Assembly (NCBI GenBank): GCA_900290335.1
Contig: OKRD01000097.1
Coordinates: 1-36,609 of the forward strand
Direction: 5' to 3'
Length of the DNA stretch: 36,609 nt
Source of the DNA: Burkholderiales bacterium
GTDB taxonomy: Bacteria; Pseudomonadota; Gammaproteobacteria; Burkholderiales; Burkholderiaceae_F
Below, piece by piece: positions 1-9,694 of this stretch (its first letter is position 1; each line of letters opens with the position of its first letter). Below the pieces are notes generated by a model that was not told the origin of the DNA, ran no database searches, and worked only from the letters and a program-made list of their open reading frames with translations. Both the position numbers and the translations under genes were made by a program.

Positions 1-59
1 TGAGGTGGCGGCGGGCTGGGCGATCCGCCGCGCCCGCCGCTTGCTGGTACGCCCCGCCC

Positions 60-2642
60 TCAGTGAACCGTGCGCTCGAACGTGAACGCGCCGTCGCGGA
101 AGTCCACCGGCACCACGTCCTTGGGTCCAATCTTGCCCTCCAGCACGCGCATGGCAAGCGGATTCTCGATCTGCTGCTGGATCGCCCGCTTGAGCGGCCG
201 CGCCCCGTAGAGCGGATCGAACCCGACCTTGGCGATCTCCGCCAACGCCGCGTCGCTTACGACCAGCTTCATTTCTTGCGCCGCCAGCCGGGCCTCGAGC
301 CGGCGCAGCTGGATGCGCGCAATCTCGGCAATCTGCGCCCGGTCCAAGGCCGCGAATACTACGATCTCGTCTATGCGATTGATGAACTCCGGCCGGAAAT
401 GCGAACGCACCTCGCCCATCACGGATTCGCGGATGAGTTCGGGGTCCTGCCCGGCGAGCCGCTGGATCTCGTGGGAACCCAGGTTCGAGGTCATGACGAT
501 CACGGTGTTCTTGAAGTCCACTGTGCGCCCTTGGCCGTCGGTCATTCGCCCATCGTCGAGCACCTGCAGCAGCACGCTGAAGACATCGGCGTGCGCCTTT
601 TCGACCTCGTCGAGCAAGATCACGCAGTAGGGCTTGCGGCGCACGAGCTCAGTGAGCTGCCCGCCCTCCTCGTAACCGACATAGCCGGGAGGGGCACCGA
701 TGAGACGCGCCACCGAGTGCTTTTCCATGTACTCCGACATGTCGATGCGGATCAGGTGCTCCTCGCTGTCGAACAAGAATTCGGACAGCGCCTTGCACAG
801 CTCCGTCTTCCCGACCCCCGTGGGACCCAGGAACAGGAACGAGCCGTAGGGACGGTTGGGGTCGGCCAGTCCCGCGCGGGAGCGCCGGATGGCGTCCGAT
901 ACCAGGCGCACGGCCTCCTCCTGGCCGACCACGCGCTGCCGCAGGCGCTCCTCCATGTGCAGCAGCTTCTCGCGCTCGCCCTGCATCATCTTGGAAACCG
1001 GGATACCGGTTGCCCGCGACACGAGCTCGGCGATCTCCTCGGCGCCGACCTCCTTGCGCAGCAGCTTGAACTCGCGCTTGGACCCCGAAGCCTCGGCTGC
1101 TTTGAGCTGGTTCTCGAGCTGGGGCAGCTTGCCGTATTGGATCTCGGCAAGCTTGTCGAACTGGCCATGGCGCTGCAAGTCGGCCATCTTGGCGCGCAGC
1201 CGGTCGATCTCGGTCTTGATGTTTGCCGCCCCCTGCACCGCGGCCTTCTCCGAGCGCAGCACTTCGTCCAGGTCGGCGTATTCGCGTTCCAGATTGGCGA
1301 TTTCTTCCTCGATGAGGAGCAGGCGCTTGCGGGAGGCTTCGTCGTTTTCCTTCTTGACGGCCTCGCGCTCGATCTTGAGCTGTATCAGGCGCCGGTCGAG
1401 CCGGTCCATCGATTCGGGCTTGGAATCGATTTCCATCTTGATGCGCGCGGCGGCCTCGTCGATCAGGTCGATGGCCTTGTCGGGCAAGAAGCGATCGGTG
1501 ATGTAGCGGTTCGACAGCTCCGCCGCGGCCACGATCGCCGGGTCGGTGATTTCCACGCCGTGATGCAGCTCGTAGCGCTCCTGCAGTCCGCGCAAGATGG
1601 CAATGGTCGATTCCACCGATGGCTCGCCGACGATGATCTTCTGGAAGCGCCGCTCCAGTGCCGCGTCCTTTTCGATGTACTTGCGATACTCGTCGAGGGT
1701 CGTGGCGCCGATGCAATGCAGCTCCCCGCGCGCCAGCGCCGGCTTGAGCATGTTGCCAGCGTCGATCGCCCCCTCGGCCTTGCCCGCCCCGACCATCGTA
1801 TGAATCTCGTCGATGAAGACAATGGTGCGGCCCTCGTCGGCGGCAATCTCCTTCAGCACGGCCTTGAGCCGCTCCTCGAACTCGCCGCGGTACTTGGCGC
1901 CCGCCAGCAAGGCGGCCAGGTCCAGGGTCAAGACGCGCTTGTCCTTGAGCGTCTCGGGAACTTCCCCGTTGACGATGCGCTGCGCCAATCCCTCGACGAT
2001 TGCGGTCTTGCCCACGCCGGGTTCACCAATGAGTACCGGATTGTTCTTGGTGCGCCGCTGCAGGATCTGAATAGAGCGCCGGATCTCGTCGTCGCGGCCG
2101 ATCACCGGATCGAGCTTGCCCGCGCGCGCCCGTTCGGTCAGATCGATCGTGTACTTCTTCAAGGCCTCGCGCTGGCCTTCGGCCTCGGCCGAGCCGACGT
2201 TGGCGCCGCCGCGCACCGCCTCTATGGCCGCCTCCATGCTCTTGCGGCTGGTCCCATGCTCCCGCAGCAGGCGGCCGGCCTCGCCCTTGTCATCGGTCAG
2301 GGCAAGGACGAAGAGCTCGCTGGCGATATACGCGTCGCCGCGCTTTTGCGCCTCTTTTTCCGTCTGGTTGAGCAGGCCCAGCAGCTCGCGGCTGATCTGT
2401 ACCTGTCCGTCGATGCCCTGCACCTGGGGCAGGCGCTTGAGCGCGGCTTCGACGGCGGTGCCCAGCGGTCCGACCGCGACCCCGGCGCGCTGCAGCAGCG
2501 AGCGGGCCGAGCCGTCGTCCTGGCGCAGCATCGCCGCGAGCAGGTGCACCGGCTCGATGTACTGCTGGTCATTGCCCAGGGCTATCGACTGGGCGTCGGC
2601 CAGGGCTTCCTGAAAGCGCGTGGTGAGCTTGTCTTGGCGCAT
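60..2642 (-). CDS. clpB: ClpB disaggregase (Hsp100 AAA+ chaperone)
   Basis: An ATP-driven cytosolic disaggregase that pulls polypeptides out of heat-shock aggregates and works with DnaK/DnaJ/GrpE. The 860 residues are the normal full length. An N-terminal Clp-N repeat domain covers roughly residues 1-150. The first AAA+ module has Walker A GEPGVGKT near 206-213 and Walker B VFIDEIH. A charged coiled-coil middle domain, diagnostic of ClpB rather than ClpA/ClpC, covers roughly 405-530. The second AAA+ module has Walker A GPTGVGKT near 607 and Walker [11 protein letters not shown]. The ATG start at the ORF end gives the standard N-terminus ([14 protein letters not shown]). It has no good Shine-Dalgarno. 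It is last on this strand in the window but is separated from moaE by a terminator, and it has its own RpoH-like promoter, so it is probably a single-gene heat-shock unit. Confidence 0.98.
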   Translation of the reverse strand: MRQDKLTTRFQEALADAQSIALGNDQQYIEPVHLLAAMLRQDDGSARSLLQRAGVAVGPLGTAVEAALKRLPQVQGIDGQVQISRELLGLLNQTEKEAQKRGDAYIASELFVLALTDDKGEAGRLLREHGTSRKSMEAAIEAVRGGANVGSAEAEGQREALKKYTIDLTERARAGKLDPVIGRDDEIRRSIQILQRRTKNNPVLIGEPGVGKTAIVEGLAQRIVNGEVPETLKDKRVLTLDLAALLAGAKYRGEFEERLKAVLKEIAADEGRTIVFIDEIHTMVGAGKAEGAIDAGNMLKPALARGELHCIGATTLDEYRKYIEKDAALERRFQKIIVGEPSVESTIAILRGLQERYELHHGVEITDPAIVAAAELSNRYITDRFLPDKAIDLIDEAAARIKMEIDSKPESMDRLDRRLIQLKIEREAVKKENDEASRKRLLLIEEEIANLEREYADLDEVLRSEKAAVQGAANIKTEIDRLRAKMADLQRHGQFDKLAEIQYGKLPQLENQLKAAEASGSKREFKLLRKEVGAEEIAELVSRATGIPVSKMMQGEREKLLHMEERLRQRVVGQEEAVRLVSDAIRRSRAGLADPNRPYGSFLFLGPTGVGKTELCKALSEFLFDSEEHLIRIDMSEYMEKHSVARLIGAPPGYVGYEEGGQLTELVRRKPYCVILLDEVEKAHADVFSVLLQVLDDGRMTDGQGRTVDFKNTVIVMTSNLGSHEIQRLAGQDPELIRESVMGEVRSHFRPEFINRIDEIVVFAALDRAQIAEIARIQLRRLEARLAAQEMKLVVSDAALAEIAKVGFDPLYGARPLKRAIQQQIENPLAMRVLEGKIGPKDVVPVDFRDGAFTFERTVH

Positions 2643-2748
2643 GAGAGTCTTTGTCGTTGTCTATGGAAATTGCGCGGTCGTGACCGGCTTGGCCAGGCTC
2701 GGACCAACCTTGCCGGCCCCGGATCGGTACAACCCTGATGAGGACAAG

Positions 2749-2775
2749 GTTGGGGGTGCAAGCGCGAAATTCAAG
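2749..2775 (-). promoter_or_regulatory. Candidate RpoH (sigma-32) heat-shock promoter of clpB
   Basis: On the minus strand the sequence reads CTTGAAT, then 12 bases, then CCCCCAAC. This closely matches the sigma-32 pattern CTTGAA-N(11-15)-CCCCATnT. It lies about 107 bases upstream of the clpB start, downstream of the moaE terminator. clpB is a classic sigma-32 target, so motif and context agree. The boxes are read directly; function is inferred. Confidence 0.7.
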
Positions 2776-2807
2776 GTTGCCACCGCGCCAAGCCTCCCCT
2801 CTCGATG

Positions 2808-2837
2808 AAAAACCCCCGGCCAGCTCCGCCGGCGGGT
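2808..2837 (-). terminator. Intrinsic terminator after moaE
   Basis: On the minus strand ACCC-(bulged G)-CCGGC, a 7-base loop, then GCCGG-GGGT form a nine-pair GC-rich stem that runs directly into TTTTT. It lies 60-90 bases after the moaE stop and before the clpB promoter. It therefore probably ends the alaC-to-moaE transcript. Confidence 0.75.
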
Positions 2838-2897
2838 GCCCACGCGGTCAGCTACCCTGGCGCCCCAAGAATCGGTCGCGGCCAGTGCCGTCGCCCC

Positions 2898-3383
2898 TTA
2901 CCGCTCGGGCGGCGCCGCTGCCGGGCCGCGATGCCACTGTTCTCGGGCCCGTTCATCGCTGTCCCGGGCCTCTACCCAGCGCGCGCCCTTGCCGCCGGAT
3001 TCGCGCTTCCAAAACGGCGCCTGAGTCTTGAGATAGTCGATGATGAAGCGGCAGGCGTCGAAAGCCGCGTCCCGATGGCTGCTGGCCGTTGCCACGAGCA
3101 CGATCCGCTCGCCCGGGCGCAGCGCGCCGACGCGGTGAATCACGCGCACCCGTATCAGATCCCATCGCGCGAGGGCCTGCTCGACGATGTCTTGCAGGCT
3201 GCGCTCGGTCATGCCCGGATAGTGCTCGAGGGTGATTTGCTCGACGGGAAAATCACCGCTGAAATCGCGCGCTATGCCCACGAAGCTCACGACCGCCCCG
3301 GTCGCCGCGCCGCCCAGAGCGTCGATTTCGGCACCCGGATCGAAATCCTCCTGCTGAACGCTTATCTGCCACCGCTGTGCCAT
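2898..3383 (-). CDS. moaE: Molybdopterin synthase catalytic (large) subunit MoaE
   Basis: The large subunit of molybdopterin synthase. With MoaD thiocarboxylate it turns cyclic pyranopterin monophosphate into molybdopterin. Family motifs are present: GAVVSFVG near residue 29, HRVGAL near 83 followed by GERIVLV, SSHRDAAF near 101, and the catalytic-lysine segment LKTQAPFWKRE. Its lysines fall at 119 and 126, the same numbers as in E. coli MoaE. At 161 residues it is slightly longer than usual (about 150) because of a low-complexity charged C-terminal tail. It lies 37 bases downstream of moaD and is the last gene before the terminator. Confidence 0.96.
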   Translation of the reverse strand: MAQRWQISVQQEDFDPGAEIDALGGAATGAVVSFVGIARDFSGDFPVEQITLEHYPGMTERSLQDIVEQALARWDLIRVRVIHRVGALRPGERIVLVATASSHRDAAFDACRFIIDYLKTQAPFWKRESGGKGARWVEARDSDERAREQWHRGPAAAPPER

Positions 3384-3420
3384 CCGCGCTCCCGCCCTTG
3401 GGGCCGACCTGCGCTGCCCG

Positions 3421-3678
3421 TCAACCGCCGGTCACCGGCGGAAAGAACGCCACTTCCGCGCCGTCGTGCAGCCTGGTCTCGTCCGGACTCACCACCTGAT
3501 CGAGCGCGATGCGAATCGGCTGCACCATGGAAAAAGCGCTCGACCAGGGTTCGCCGCGCAAGACGAGCCAGCTGCGAAGCTGTCCCACGCTGGTGACCGT
3601 CGCCGGCGGTTCGACGACTTCGCGCGTCCGGCCCACCGCCTCGCGCAAACGCGCAAAATACAAAATCGTCACTTGCAT
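3421..3678 (-). CDS. moaD: Molybdopterin synthase sulfur carrier (small) subunit MoaD
   Basis: A ubiquitin-like sulfur carrier whose C-terminal Gly-Gly is activated and thiocarboxylated, then inserts into the MoaE active site. The protein ends FFPPVTGG, the required GG tail, and starts with the typical MQVTILYFARLREAVG strand. The ORF track begins 22 residues earlier at a TTG abutting the moeA stop. I prefer the ATG at 3678 because it gives an 85-residue protein of normal size. Neighbours moeA (66-base gap) and moaE (37-base gap) confirm the role. Confidence 0.93.
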   Translation of the reverse strand: MQVTILYFARLREAVGRTREVVEPPATVTSVGQLRSWLVLRGEPWSSAFSMVQPIRIALDQVVSPDETRLHDGAEVAFFPPVTGG

Positions 3679-3744
3679 GATAGGGCACTCGATGCCTGGG
3701 TGCTTGGTCCGGCTGCCGCCGCGCTGGCGAGGGCCCGGGCGCAA

Positions 3745-4947
3745 CTACGCCGGGCCCGTCAGCTCCGAAAAAGACAGAAAACGAACGCTTTGCCCGCGCT
3801 TGACCGGCGTAGCCGGCGGCAGATCGACGAGCCCGTCGGCCCACGTCACGGAGCTTAGCAGCGAGGAATTCTGGCTGGGGAACAGATCCAGCCCACCGGA
3901 ATCGTTGAGGCGCACGCGCAGGAACTCGCGCCGGGCGTTGTCGGCCGCGCGCTCGAAATCCGCGCGCAACGGCACGGCCTTGGGCGCCACATCGCGCACC
4001 CCCAGGCGGCGCAGCAGGAACGGGCGCACCAGCAGGACGAAGGTGACAAAGGCCGACACCGGATTGCCGGGCAACCCGATGAAGGGCACCTCGCGCACCC
4101 GCCCGAACGCCAGCGGTCTGCCGGGCTTCATGGCAATCTGCCACAGCTGCAATTCGCCCAACGCGGCCAGGGCCGCCTTGACGTGGTCCTCCTCCCCGAC
4201 CGATACCCCACCCGAGCTCAGAATCAAGTCGGCGTCGCCGGCCGCGTCCTCGAGCGCCTTGCGTGTCGCTTCGAGCCGGTCGGGGACGATTCCCATGTCA
4301 CGCACGTAGCAACCCAGCGTCTCGAGCAAACCGGTCAGGACGAAGCGGTTGGAGTTGTAGATGCGCCCGGGCGCGCGCGCCTCCCCGGGCATCGCCAGCT
4401 CGTCGCCGGTGCATAGCAGCGCCACGCGGGGGCGCCGGACCACCGCCAGATGAGCCACGCCCACCGAAGCGGCGATGCCCAGATGCTGCGCCCGCAGCGC
4501 CGCCCCGGCGGGCAATGCCACCGCGCCGCGGGCGATGTCGCTGCCGACGCGCCGGATCCACTGGCCAGGCTTGGGAGCCTCCAGGATGACGACGTTTTCG
4601 CCCTCGGCACGCGTGGCCTCCTGCATCACGACGGCGTCGCTGCCCTCGGGTATCGGGGCACCGGTGAAAATACGCGCTGCCGCGGCCGCCGGCAGTTGGC
4701 TCGGGCCCTGGCCCGCCGCAATCCGCAGGCGCACGGGGAGCGTTGCCGGGATCTGCCCCAGGTCGCCGCAACGAACAGCATAGCCATCCATCTGCGAGTT
4801 ATCCAGCGGCGGCACGTCAACGAGCGCGACCACGGGTCGCGCCAGCACGCGCCCGCCGCCCGCCTGGGTCGGCAGCTCCTCAGTCCCGGCCAGCGGCTGC
4901 GCCGCCGCCAGCATGCGCTCCTGAGCTTGTTCGATGGTCAGCACCAC
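3745..4947 (-). CDS. moeA: Molybdopterin molybdenumtransferase MoeA
   Basis: Inserts molybdate into adenylylated molybdopterin to give active molybdenum cofactor. The 400 residues have the standard MoeA layout. The N-terminal region carries the DNSQMDGYAV active-site loop near residue 49 and TGAPIPEG near 95. The central MoCF-binding domain has TGDEL, SSGGVSVGEEDHVK and MKPGRPLAFG, then GLPGNPVSAF. The C-terminal beta domain follows. Its start codon overlaps the end of mobB by 10 bases, so the two are probably translationally coupled. The cyclic pyranopterin genes moaA and moaC are not in the window. Confidence 0.97.
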   Translation of the reverse strand: MVLTIEQAQERMLAAAQPLAGTEELPTQAGGGRVLARPVVALVDVPPLDNSQMDGYAVRCGDLGQIPATLPVRLRIAAGQGPSQLPAAAAARIFTGAPIPEGSDAVVMQEATRAEGENVVILEAPKPGQWIRRVGSDIARGAVALPAGAALRAQHLGIAASVGVAHLAVVRRPRVALLCTGDELAMPGEARAPGRIYNSNRFVLTGLLETLGCYVRDMGIVPDRLEATRKALEDAAGDADLILSSGGVSVGEEDHVKAALAALGELQLWQIAMKPGRPLAFGRVREVPFIGLPGNPVSAFVTFVLLVRPFLLRRLGVRDVAPKAVPLRADFERAADNARREFLRVRLNDSGGLDLFPSQNSSLLSSVTWADGLVDLPPATPVKRGQSVRFLSFSELTGPA

Positions 4948-5486
4948 GGCACCTCGAGGTGAATCGCGATGAATCGGGCAATCGCGTCGATATCGTTGAG
5001 ATCGAGCACCGGCACCGATGATTGTATCGATCCGGCCGGCGCCTGGTCCGACGCCAGCGCGATCACCGCCGGCGCCGCGCTGGCCGCTTGCCCGGGCCCA
5101 GCGGGCCGATCGGGATCTTGCGCGCCGCGGTCCCGGCGCACTTCGATGAACGGTATGCCCGCCTGCCCGCGGTAGCCCTCGACCAGCACCAGCTCGCAGG
5201 GATCGAGCCGGGCCAACTGGCGCAGCAGTTCCGTGCCCGGCGCGGGCGCGGGCGCGTCTTCATCGCTCAGCAGCGCCCAGCGCTGCCCCGATGCGATCAG
5301 CACTTGGGCCGCGCCGGCGGCGCGGAAACGGTACGAGTCCTTGCCGGGTCGATCGATATCGAAGCCGTGGTGGGCATGCTTGATGGCCGCCACTCGCAGG
5401 CCGGCGCGGGAAAAGCGCGCGATCAGGCGCTCGATCAGCGTGGTCTTGCCTGCGCCGGAACTGCCGACGAATCCGATTGCCTTCAA
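4938..5486 (-). CDS. mobB: Molybdopterin-guanine dinucleotide biosynthesis adaptor MobB
   Basis: A P-loop GTP-binding adaptor that assists MobA in attaching GMP to molybdenum cofactor. The N-terminus MKAIGFVGSSGAGKTTLIE holds the Walker A motif at about residues 8-15. AIKHAHHGFDID and the DSYRFRAAGA segment are typical of MobB. LVLVEGYR follows. The 182 residues match the family. MobB proteins are not essential, so its main value here is context: a second Moco gene fused by overlap to moeA, in the spacer between thrC and moeA. Confidence 0.93.
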   Translation of the reverse strand: MKAIGFVGSSGAGKTTLIERLIARFSRAGLRVAAIKHAHHGFDIDRPGKDSYRFRAAGAAQVLIASGQRWALLSDEDAPAPAPGTELLRQLARLDPCELVLVEGYRGQAGIPFIEVRRDRGAQDPDRPAGPGQAASAAPAVIALASDQAPAGSIQSSVPVLDLNDIDAIARFIAIHLEVPWC

Positions 5487-5557
5487 GAGGGCCCCCTGGG
5501 TCTGCGGCAGAGGTCGGAGTCGAGTCGCGCGCGGCTTGGGGTCGGCGGCACTGCGCG

Positions 5558-6964
5558 CTACAGCGCATGCGCCTGCAAGAACTGGCGCAGCCGCTCGGGG
5601 TCGGCCGCAAGCTGTTCATAGCGCTGCGGCAACTGCTCGATGTCCCGAAACGCGGCCGGCCGCTCCGGGTCCCGGCCGATCGCCTCGCGGATCGTCTCGG
5701 CAAATTTTGCGGGCAGGGCCGTCTCCAGGCAAACCATCGGTATACCGGCGCGGCGATGCTCGCGCGCCACCTTCACGCCGTCGGCGGTGTGCGGATCGAG
5801 TATGCGCCGGTCGTGCTCGTATTGGCGACGGATCGTCGCCAGGCGGTCGGCATGGAAGCTGCGTCCCGAGGCAAATCCGCTGGCCACGACCGCACTCCAG
5901 AACGGCGTGTCCTTTAGCTCGAAGGAGCCTTGCGTGTCGACCTGCCACCACAATTCGCGCAGGGCGGCCGGATCGCGACCGACGATGTCGAAGATGAAGC
6001 GCTCGAAGTTCGATGCCTTGGAGATGTCCATGGACGGACTGCTCGTGGCATGGGTCTGCGCCCCAGGCCGCACGCGATAGCGGCCGCTGCGGAAGAACTC
6101 GTCGAGCACGTCATTCTCGTTGGTGGCCACCACGAGGCGCCCGATCGGCAGACCCATTTGGCGCGCGATCCAGCCAGCCAGCACGTTGCCGAAGTTGCCC
6201 GACGGAACGCAAAAGTCGACCTCCTGGGACTCGTCGGCCGTCACCGCGAAGTACCCGCGGAAGTAATACACCACCTGCGCCACGATTCGCGCCCAGTTGA
6301 TGGAATTGACCGCTCCCAGACGGTGGCGCCGCTTGAATGCCAGGTCCGACCCGATCGCCTTCACGAGATCCTGGCAGTCGTCGAAGCTGCCCTCGATGGC
6401 AAGGTTGAAGATGTTCGCATCCTGCAGCGAATACATCTGCGCCCGCTGGAAGGCGCTCATCCGTCCCAGCGGCGAGAGCATGAACACGCGCACCCGCGGC
6501 CGCCCGCGAAGCGCGACCTCGGCCGCCGAACCGGTGTCGCCGGACGTAGCCCCGAGGATGTTGAGATTCTCCCCGCGATGGGCAAGCTCCTCCTCGAACA
6601 GGCTCCCCAGCAACTGCATCGCGATGTCCTTGAAGGCCAGGGTCGGCCCATTGGAGAGCTGCAGCAGGTGCATCCCGGGCTCGATCTCGACCACCGGAGT
6701 GATGCTCTGGCTGCCGAAGATGGCCGGCGTATACGTGGCCCGCACCAGCCGCGTCAGCGCCGAGGGCTCGTAGTCGTCGGCGTACAGCCACAGCACTTCC
6801 CGCGCCAAGTCGGCATAGGACAGAGGGCGCCAGCGCGCCAGGACCGAAGTCACGCGCGGATAGCGCGAGGGCACAACTAGGCCCCCGTCGGGCGCCAGCC
6901 CTTCGAGCAGCACCTCGCGAAAGCGCGCCGGAGCCATGTTGCCGCGGGTGGAGAGGTATTGCAT
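5558..6964 (-). CDS. thrC: Threonine synthase
   Basis: A PLP enzyme that converts O-phosphohomoserine to threonine, the last step of threonine synthesis. The 468 residues fit the longer bacterial/yeast-type enzyme. The N-terminal domain begins MQYLSTRGN. The PLP-lysine motif NGPTLAFKDIAMQ puts the Schiff-base lysine at about 112. ATSGDTGSAAEVA is the phosphate-binding region, and PSGNFGNVLAG follows. A GAGGAA Shine-Dalgarno-like sequence lies upstream and overlaps the end of hom; the hom-thrC gap is only 13 bases. The first 71 bases downstream of the stop, before mobB, hold no terminator that I can see. Confidence 0.97.
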   Translation of the reverse strand: MQYLSTRGNMAPARFREVLLEGLAPDGGLVVPSRYPRVTSVLARWRPLSYADLAREVLWLYADDYEPSALTRLVRATYTPAIFGSQSITPVVEIEPGMHLLQLSNGPTLAFKDIAMQLLGSLFEEELAHRGENLNILGATSGDTGSAAEVALRGRPRVRVFMLSPLGRMSAFQRAQMYSLQDANIFNLAIEGSFDDCQDLVKAIGSDLAFKRRHRLGAVNSINWARIVAQVVYYFRGYFAVTADESQEVDFCVPSGNFGNVLAGWIARQMGLPIGRLVVATNENDVLDEFFRSGRYRVRPGAQTHATSSPSMDISKASNFERFIFDIVGRDPAALRELWWQVDTQGSFELKDTPFWSAVVASGFASGRSFHADRLATIRRQYEHDRRILDPHTADGVKVAREHRRAGIPMVCLETALPAKFAETIREAIGRDPERPAAFRDIEQLPQRYEQLAADPERLRQFLQAHAL

Positions 6965-6977
6965 CGTCGCCGATTCC

Positions 6978-8288
6978 TCAGGCCAGGGATTCCTGGCGAA
7001 TCCGGATCACCGGCGCCAGCACGGTTTCCAGGGCTTCGATGCGCCGCAGGGCAACATTGACGTCACGCTCCCACGCCTCGTGCGTCAGCATGATCACGTC
7101 GGCTTGGTTCTCGCCCTCTGCCGGCTCGCGCTGAAACAGTGCGTCGATCGAGATCCGGCAATCGGCGAGGATGCGCGCAATGTCGGCCAGCACGCCGGGC
7201 TGGTCGGCAACGCGCATGCGAAAGTAATACGAGGTGAGCGTGTCTTCGATCGACAGCCAGGGCAGGCGCAACATCGAATCGGGCTGGAAGGCCAGGTGCG
7301 GCACGCGGTCGTCGGGATCGGCCGTGTGCATGCGCGTGACATCGACCAGATCGGCCACTACGGCCGACGCCGTCGGCTCCGATCCGGCGCCGGGCCCGTA
7401 ATACATGGTGGTTCCGACCGCGTCGCCCTTGACCAGAACGGCGTTCATCGCCCCTTCGACGTTGGCGAGCAGCCGCTGCATCGGCACCAAGGTCGGATGG
7501 ACCCGCAGTTCCACCCCGCCCGGCGTCAGCCGCGTTATGCCCAGCAGCTTGATGCGATAGCCCAGCTGTTCGGCATACCGGATGTCGACCGCTGCCAGAT
7601 CGGCGATACCCTCGACGTGCGCCGCGTCGAAGCGTATCGGCACACCGAAGGCGATCGCCGAAAGAATCGCGATCTTGTGGGCGGCATCGGTCCCGTTGAT
7701 GTCAAAACTCGGATCGGCCTCGGCGTAGCCGAGCTCCTGTGCCTGGCCAAGCGCTGCCTCGAACGTGGCCCCCGTGTCGCGCATGCGCGAGAGTATGTAG
7801 TTGCTCGTGCCGTTGATGATGCCGGCGATCCACTCGATGCGGTTGCCGGTCAGCCCTTCGCGCAGCGCCTTGATGATGGGGATGCCGCCGCCGACGGCGG
7901 CCTCGAACGCCACCATCACGCCCATCTTTCGCGCCGCGTCAAATATCTCGTTGCCGTGCACCGCGAGCAGCGCCTTGTTGGCCGTGACAACATGCTTGTC
8001 ATGGGCGATGGCATCGAGCACCAGCGCCCGGGCGGGCTCGTACCCCCCGATCAGCTCGACAACGATGTCGATATCCGGGCTGCGCACCACCTCCTGCAGG
8101 CGATCGGTGACCGGCACCGCATCGGCGATCAGCGCCCGCGCCCGCGCCACGTCGCGCACCGCCACCATCGCGATTTCGATGCCGCGACCGGCCCGCCGGC
8201 GTATCACCTCCTGATTGCGCTGCAATACATTGAAGGTCCCCCGGCCAACGGTGCCCAGGCCCAGCAAGCCAACTCGTATTGGTTTCAT
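6978..8288 (-). CDS. hom: Homoserine dehydrogenase
   Basis: Reduces aspartate semialdehyde to homoserine with NAD(P)H, the branch point to threonine and methionine. The 436 residues are monofunctional, without an aspartokinase domain. The Rossmann motif GLGTVGRG is at 10-17. Other motifs are VVTANKALL, the substrate-binding segment INGTSNYILSRM, and GYAEADPSFDINGTDAAHK with conserved catalytic Asp/Lys residues. A C-terminal ACT domain (FRMRVADQPGVLADIA, about 345-430) suggests threonine feedback control. It sits between alaC (31-base gap) and thrC (13 bases), so the genes are clearly co-transcribed. Confidence 0.97.
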   Translation of the reverse strand: MKPIRVGLLGLGTVGRGTFNVLQRNQEVIRRRAGRGIEIAMVAVRDVARARALIADAVPVTDRLQEVVRSPDIDIVVELIGGYEPARALVLDAIAHDKHVVTANKALLAVHGNEIFDAARKMGVMVAFEAAVGGGIPIIKALREGLTGNRIEWIAGIINGTSNYILSRMRDTGATFEAALGQAQELGYAEADPSFDINGTDAAHKIAILSAIAFGVPIRFDAAHVEGIADLAAVDIRYAEQLGYRIKLLGITRLTPGGVELRVHPTLVPMQRLLANVEGAMNAVLVKGDAVGTTMYYGPGAGSEPTASAVVADLVDVTRMHTADPDDRVPHLAFQPDSMLRLPWLSIEDTLTSYYFRMRVADQPGVLADIARILADCRISIDALFQREPAEGENQADVIMLTHEAWERDVNVALRRIEALETVLAPVIRIRQESLA

Positions 8289-8319
8289 CGGTTTTTCTCG
8301 GGGGCAGCCCCCATCGTTG

Positions 8320-9528
8320 CTACGCGGCCTTGACCGTCATCCCGTCACGGCGAAACATGTCGCGAATTCCGCGCACCGCCTGCCGGATCCGCAACTCGTT
8401 CTCGATCAGCGCAAAGCGCACGTGGTTGTCCCCGTACTCGCCAAAGCCGATGCCGGGCGAGACCGCCACCTTGGCCTCAGCCAGCAGCTTCTTGGAAAAT
8501 TCCAGCGAGCCCATATTGGCATATGGGGTCGGGATCTGGGCCCATACGTACATCGATGCCTTGGGAACCTCGACCATCCATCCGATCTCGTGCAGCCCCT
8601 TGACCAGCACGTCGCGCCGGCGCAGGTACTGCTGGGCGATTTCGCGCACGCAGTCCTGCGGACCCTCGAGCGCAGCGATGGAGGCCACCTGGATCGGCGT
8701 GAAGGTGCCGTAGTCGTGGTAGCTCTTGATGCGAGCCAGCGCGGCGACCAGATCGCGGTTGCCGACCATGAAGCCGATGCGCCAGCCCGCCATGTTGTAG
8801 CTCTTGCTCAGCGTGAAGAATTCCACGGCGACCTCCCGCGCCCCCGGGATCTGCATGATCGACGGTGCCCGTTCGCCTTCGAAGACGATGTCGGCGTACG
8901 CCAGATCGTGGACGACATAGATCGAGTGCTCGCGCGCCAGCGCGATGACGCGGCCGAAGAAGTCCAGGTCGACGCACTGCGCCGTGGGGTTGCTCGGAAA
9001 GCCCATCACGATCATGCGCGGCTTGGGCAGGGACTCGCGGATCGCGCGTTCGAGCTCGCCGAAAAAGTCCACGCCCGGGGTCATCTGCACCGAGCGGATG
9101 TCGGCCCCGGCAATGATCGCGCCGTAGATGTGGATCGGATAGCTCGGGTTGGGCACCAGCACAGTGTCGCCCCGATCGAGCGTGGCCAGCATCAGGTGCG
9201 CCAGACCCTCCTTGGAGCCGATCGTGACGATGGCCTCGGTTTCGGGATCGAATTCGACCTGGTAACGGTCGCGATACCAGTTGCTGATGGCGCGGCGCAG
9301 CCGCGGAATGCCCTTGGATACCGAATAGCCATGGGTATGGGGGCGCTGCACCGAATCGAGCAATTTCTGCACGATATGGGATGGCGTGGGCCCATCCGGA
9401 TTGCCCATGCTCATGTCGACGATGTCTTCCCCACGGCGTCGGGCCGCCATCTTGAGCTCGCCGGTAATATTGAACACGTACGGGGGCAGGCGCGTCAGGC
9501 GCGAAAACTCCGGCATTTGGTGAACCAT
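8320..9528 (-). CDS. alaC: Alanine transaminase AlaC-like, class I/II aminotransferase
   Basis: A fold-type I PLP aminotransferase of the AlaC/YfdZ type, probably making alanine from pyruvate and glutamate. The 402 residues include [10 protein letters not shown] near 40, the PLP-phosphate and aromatic region [20 protein letters not shown] near 127, FPSNPTAQ near 178, and the PLP-lysine motif [15 protein letters not shown] with Lys at about 242. It is first in the alaC-hom-thrC-moa run, an order common in Burkholderiales. Substrate assignment rests on the subfamily, not on residues I can prove; related enzymes are often annotated only as pyridoxal-dependent aminotransferases. Confidence 0.9.
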   Translation of the reverse strand: MVHQMPEFSRLTRLPPYVFNITGELKMAARRRGEDIVDMSMGNPDGPTPSHIVQKLLDSVQRPHTHGYSVSKGIPRLRRAISNWYRDRYQVEFDPETEAIVTIGSKEGLAHLMLATLDRGDTVLVPNPSYPIHIYGAIIAGADIRSVQMTPGVDFFGELERAIRESLPKPRMIVMGFPSNPTAQCVDLDFFGRVIALAREHSIYVVHDLAYADIVFEGERAPSIMQIPGAREVAVEFFTLSKSYNMAGWRIGFMVGNRDLVAALARIKSYHDYGTFTPIQVASIAALEGPQDCVREIAQQYLRRRDVLVKGLHEIGWMVEVPKASMYVWAQIPTPYANMGSLEFSKKLLAEAKVAVSPGIGFGEYGDNHVRFALIENELRIRQAVRGIRDMFRRDGMTVKAA

Positions 9529-9605
9529 TAAATCCCCATGACAAGCGCCGCGCCAAAACCACGACGGATGCGTCGACTCCAGAAAGCGGCCCTTCCGCGT
9601 GCCGG

Positions 9606-9634
9606 CTGCCGGCAGCGCGATTTAGCTGCATAAT
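9606..9634 (+). promoter_or_regulatory. Weak candidate promoter in the alaC / Mth938 divergent spacer
   Basis: The 166-base spacer between the divergent alaC and Mth938-like starts holds a CATAAT box (9629-9634), an A/T-rich patch in GC-rich DNA. A poor CTGCCG -35 lies 17 bases upstream. On the other strand TTGCGC-N18-TATGCA could serve alaC. Neither match is strong. The spacer must hold promoters for both operons. Confidence 0.3.
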
Positions 9635-9694
9635 TTACCTGATCTGCGCCGCGCAACCCCGGGACTCATCCGCGGCGCGGCGCGCGGAGCGCGA

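Noticed and set aside
1-59. Gene or terminator at the left edge
   Set aside because: Only 59 bases downstream of clpB are visible; no stem with a T-run and no coding signal could be supported.
63-2738. 891-residue plus-strand ORF antisense to clpB
   Set aside because: It is the complement of a highly conserved ClpB frame in GC-rich DNA, with no recognisable domain and no ribosome site.
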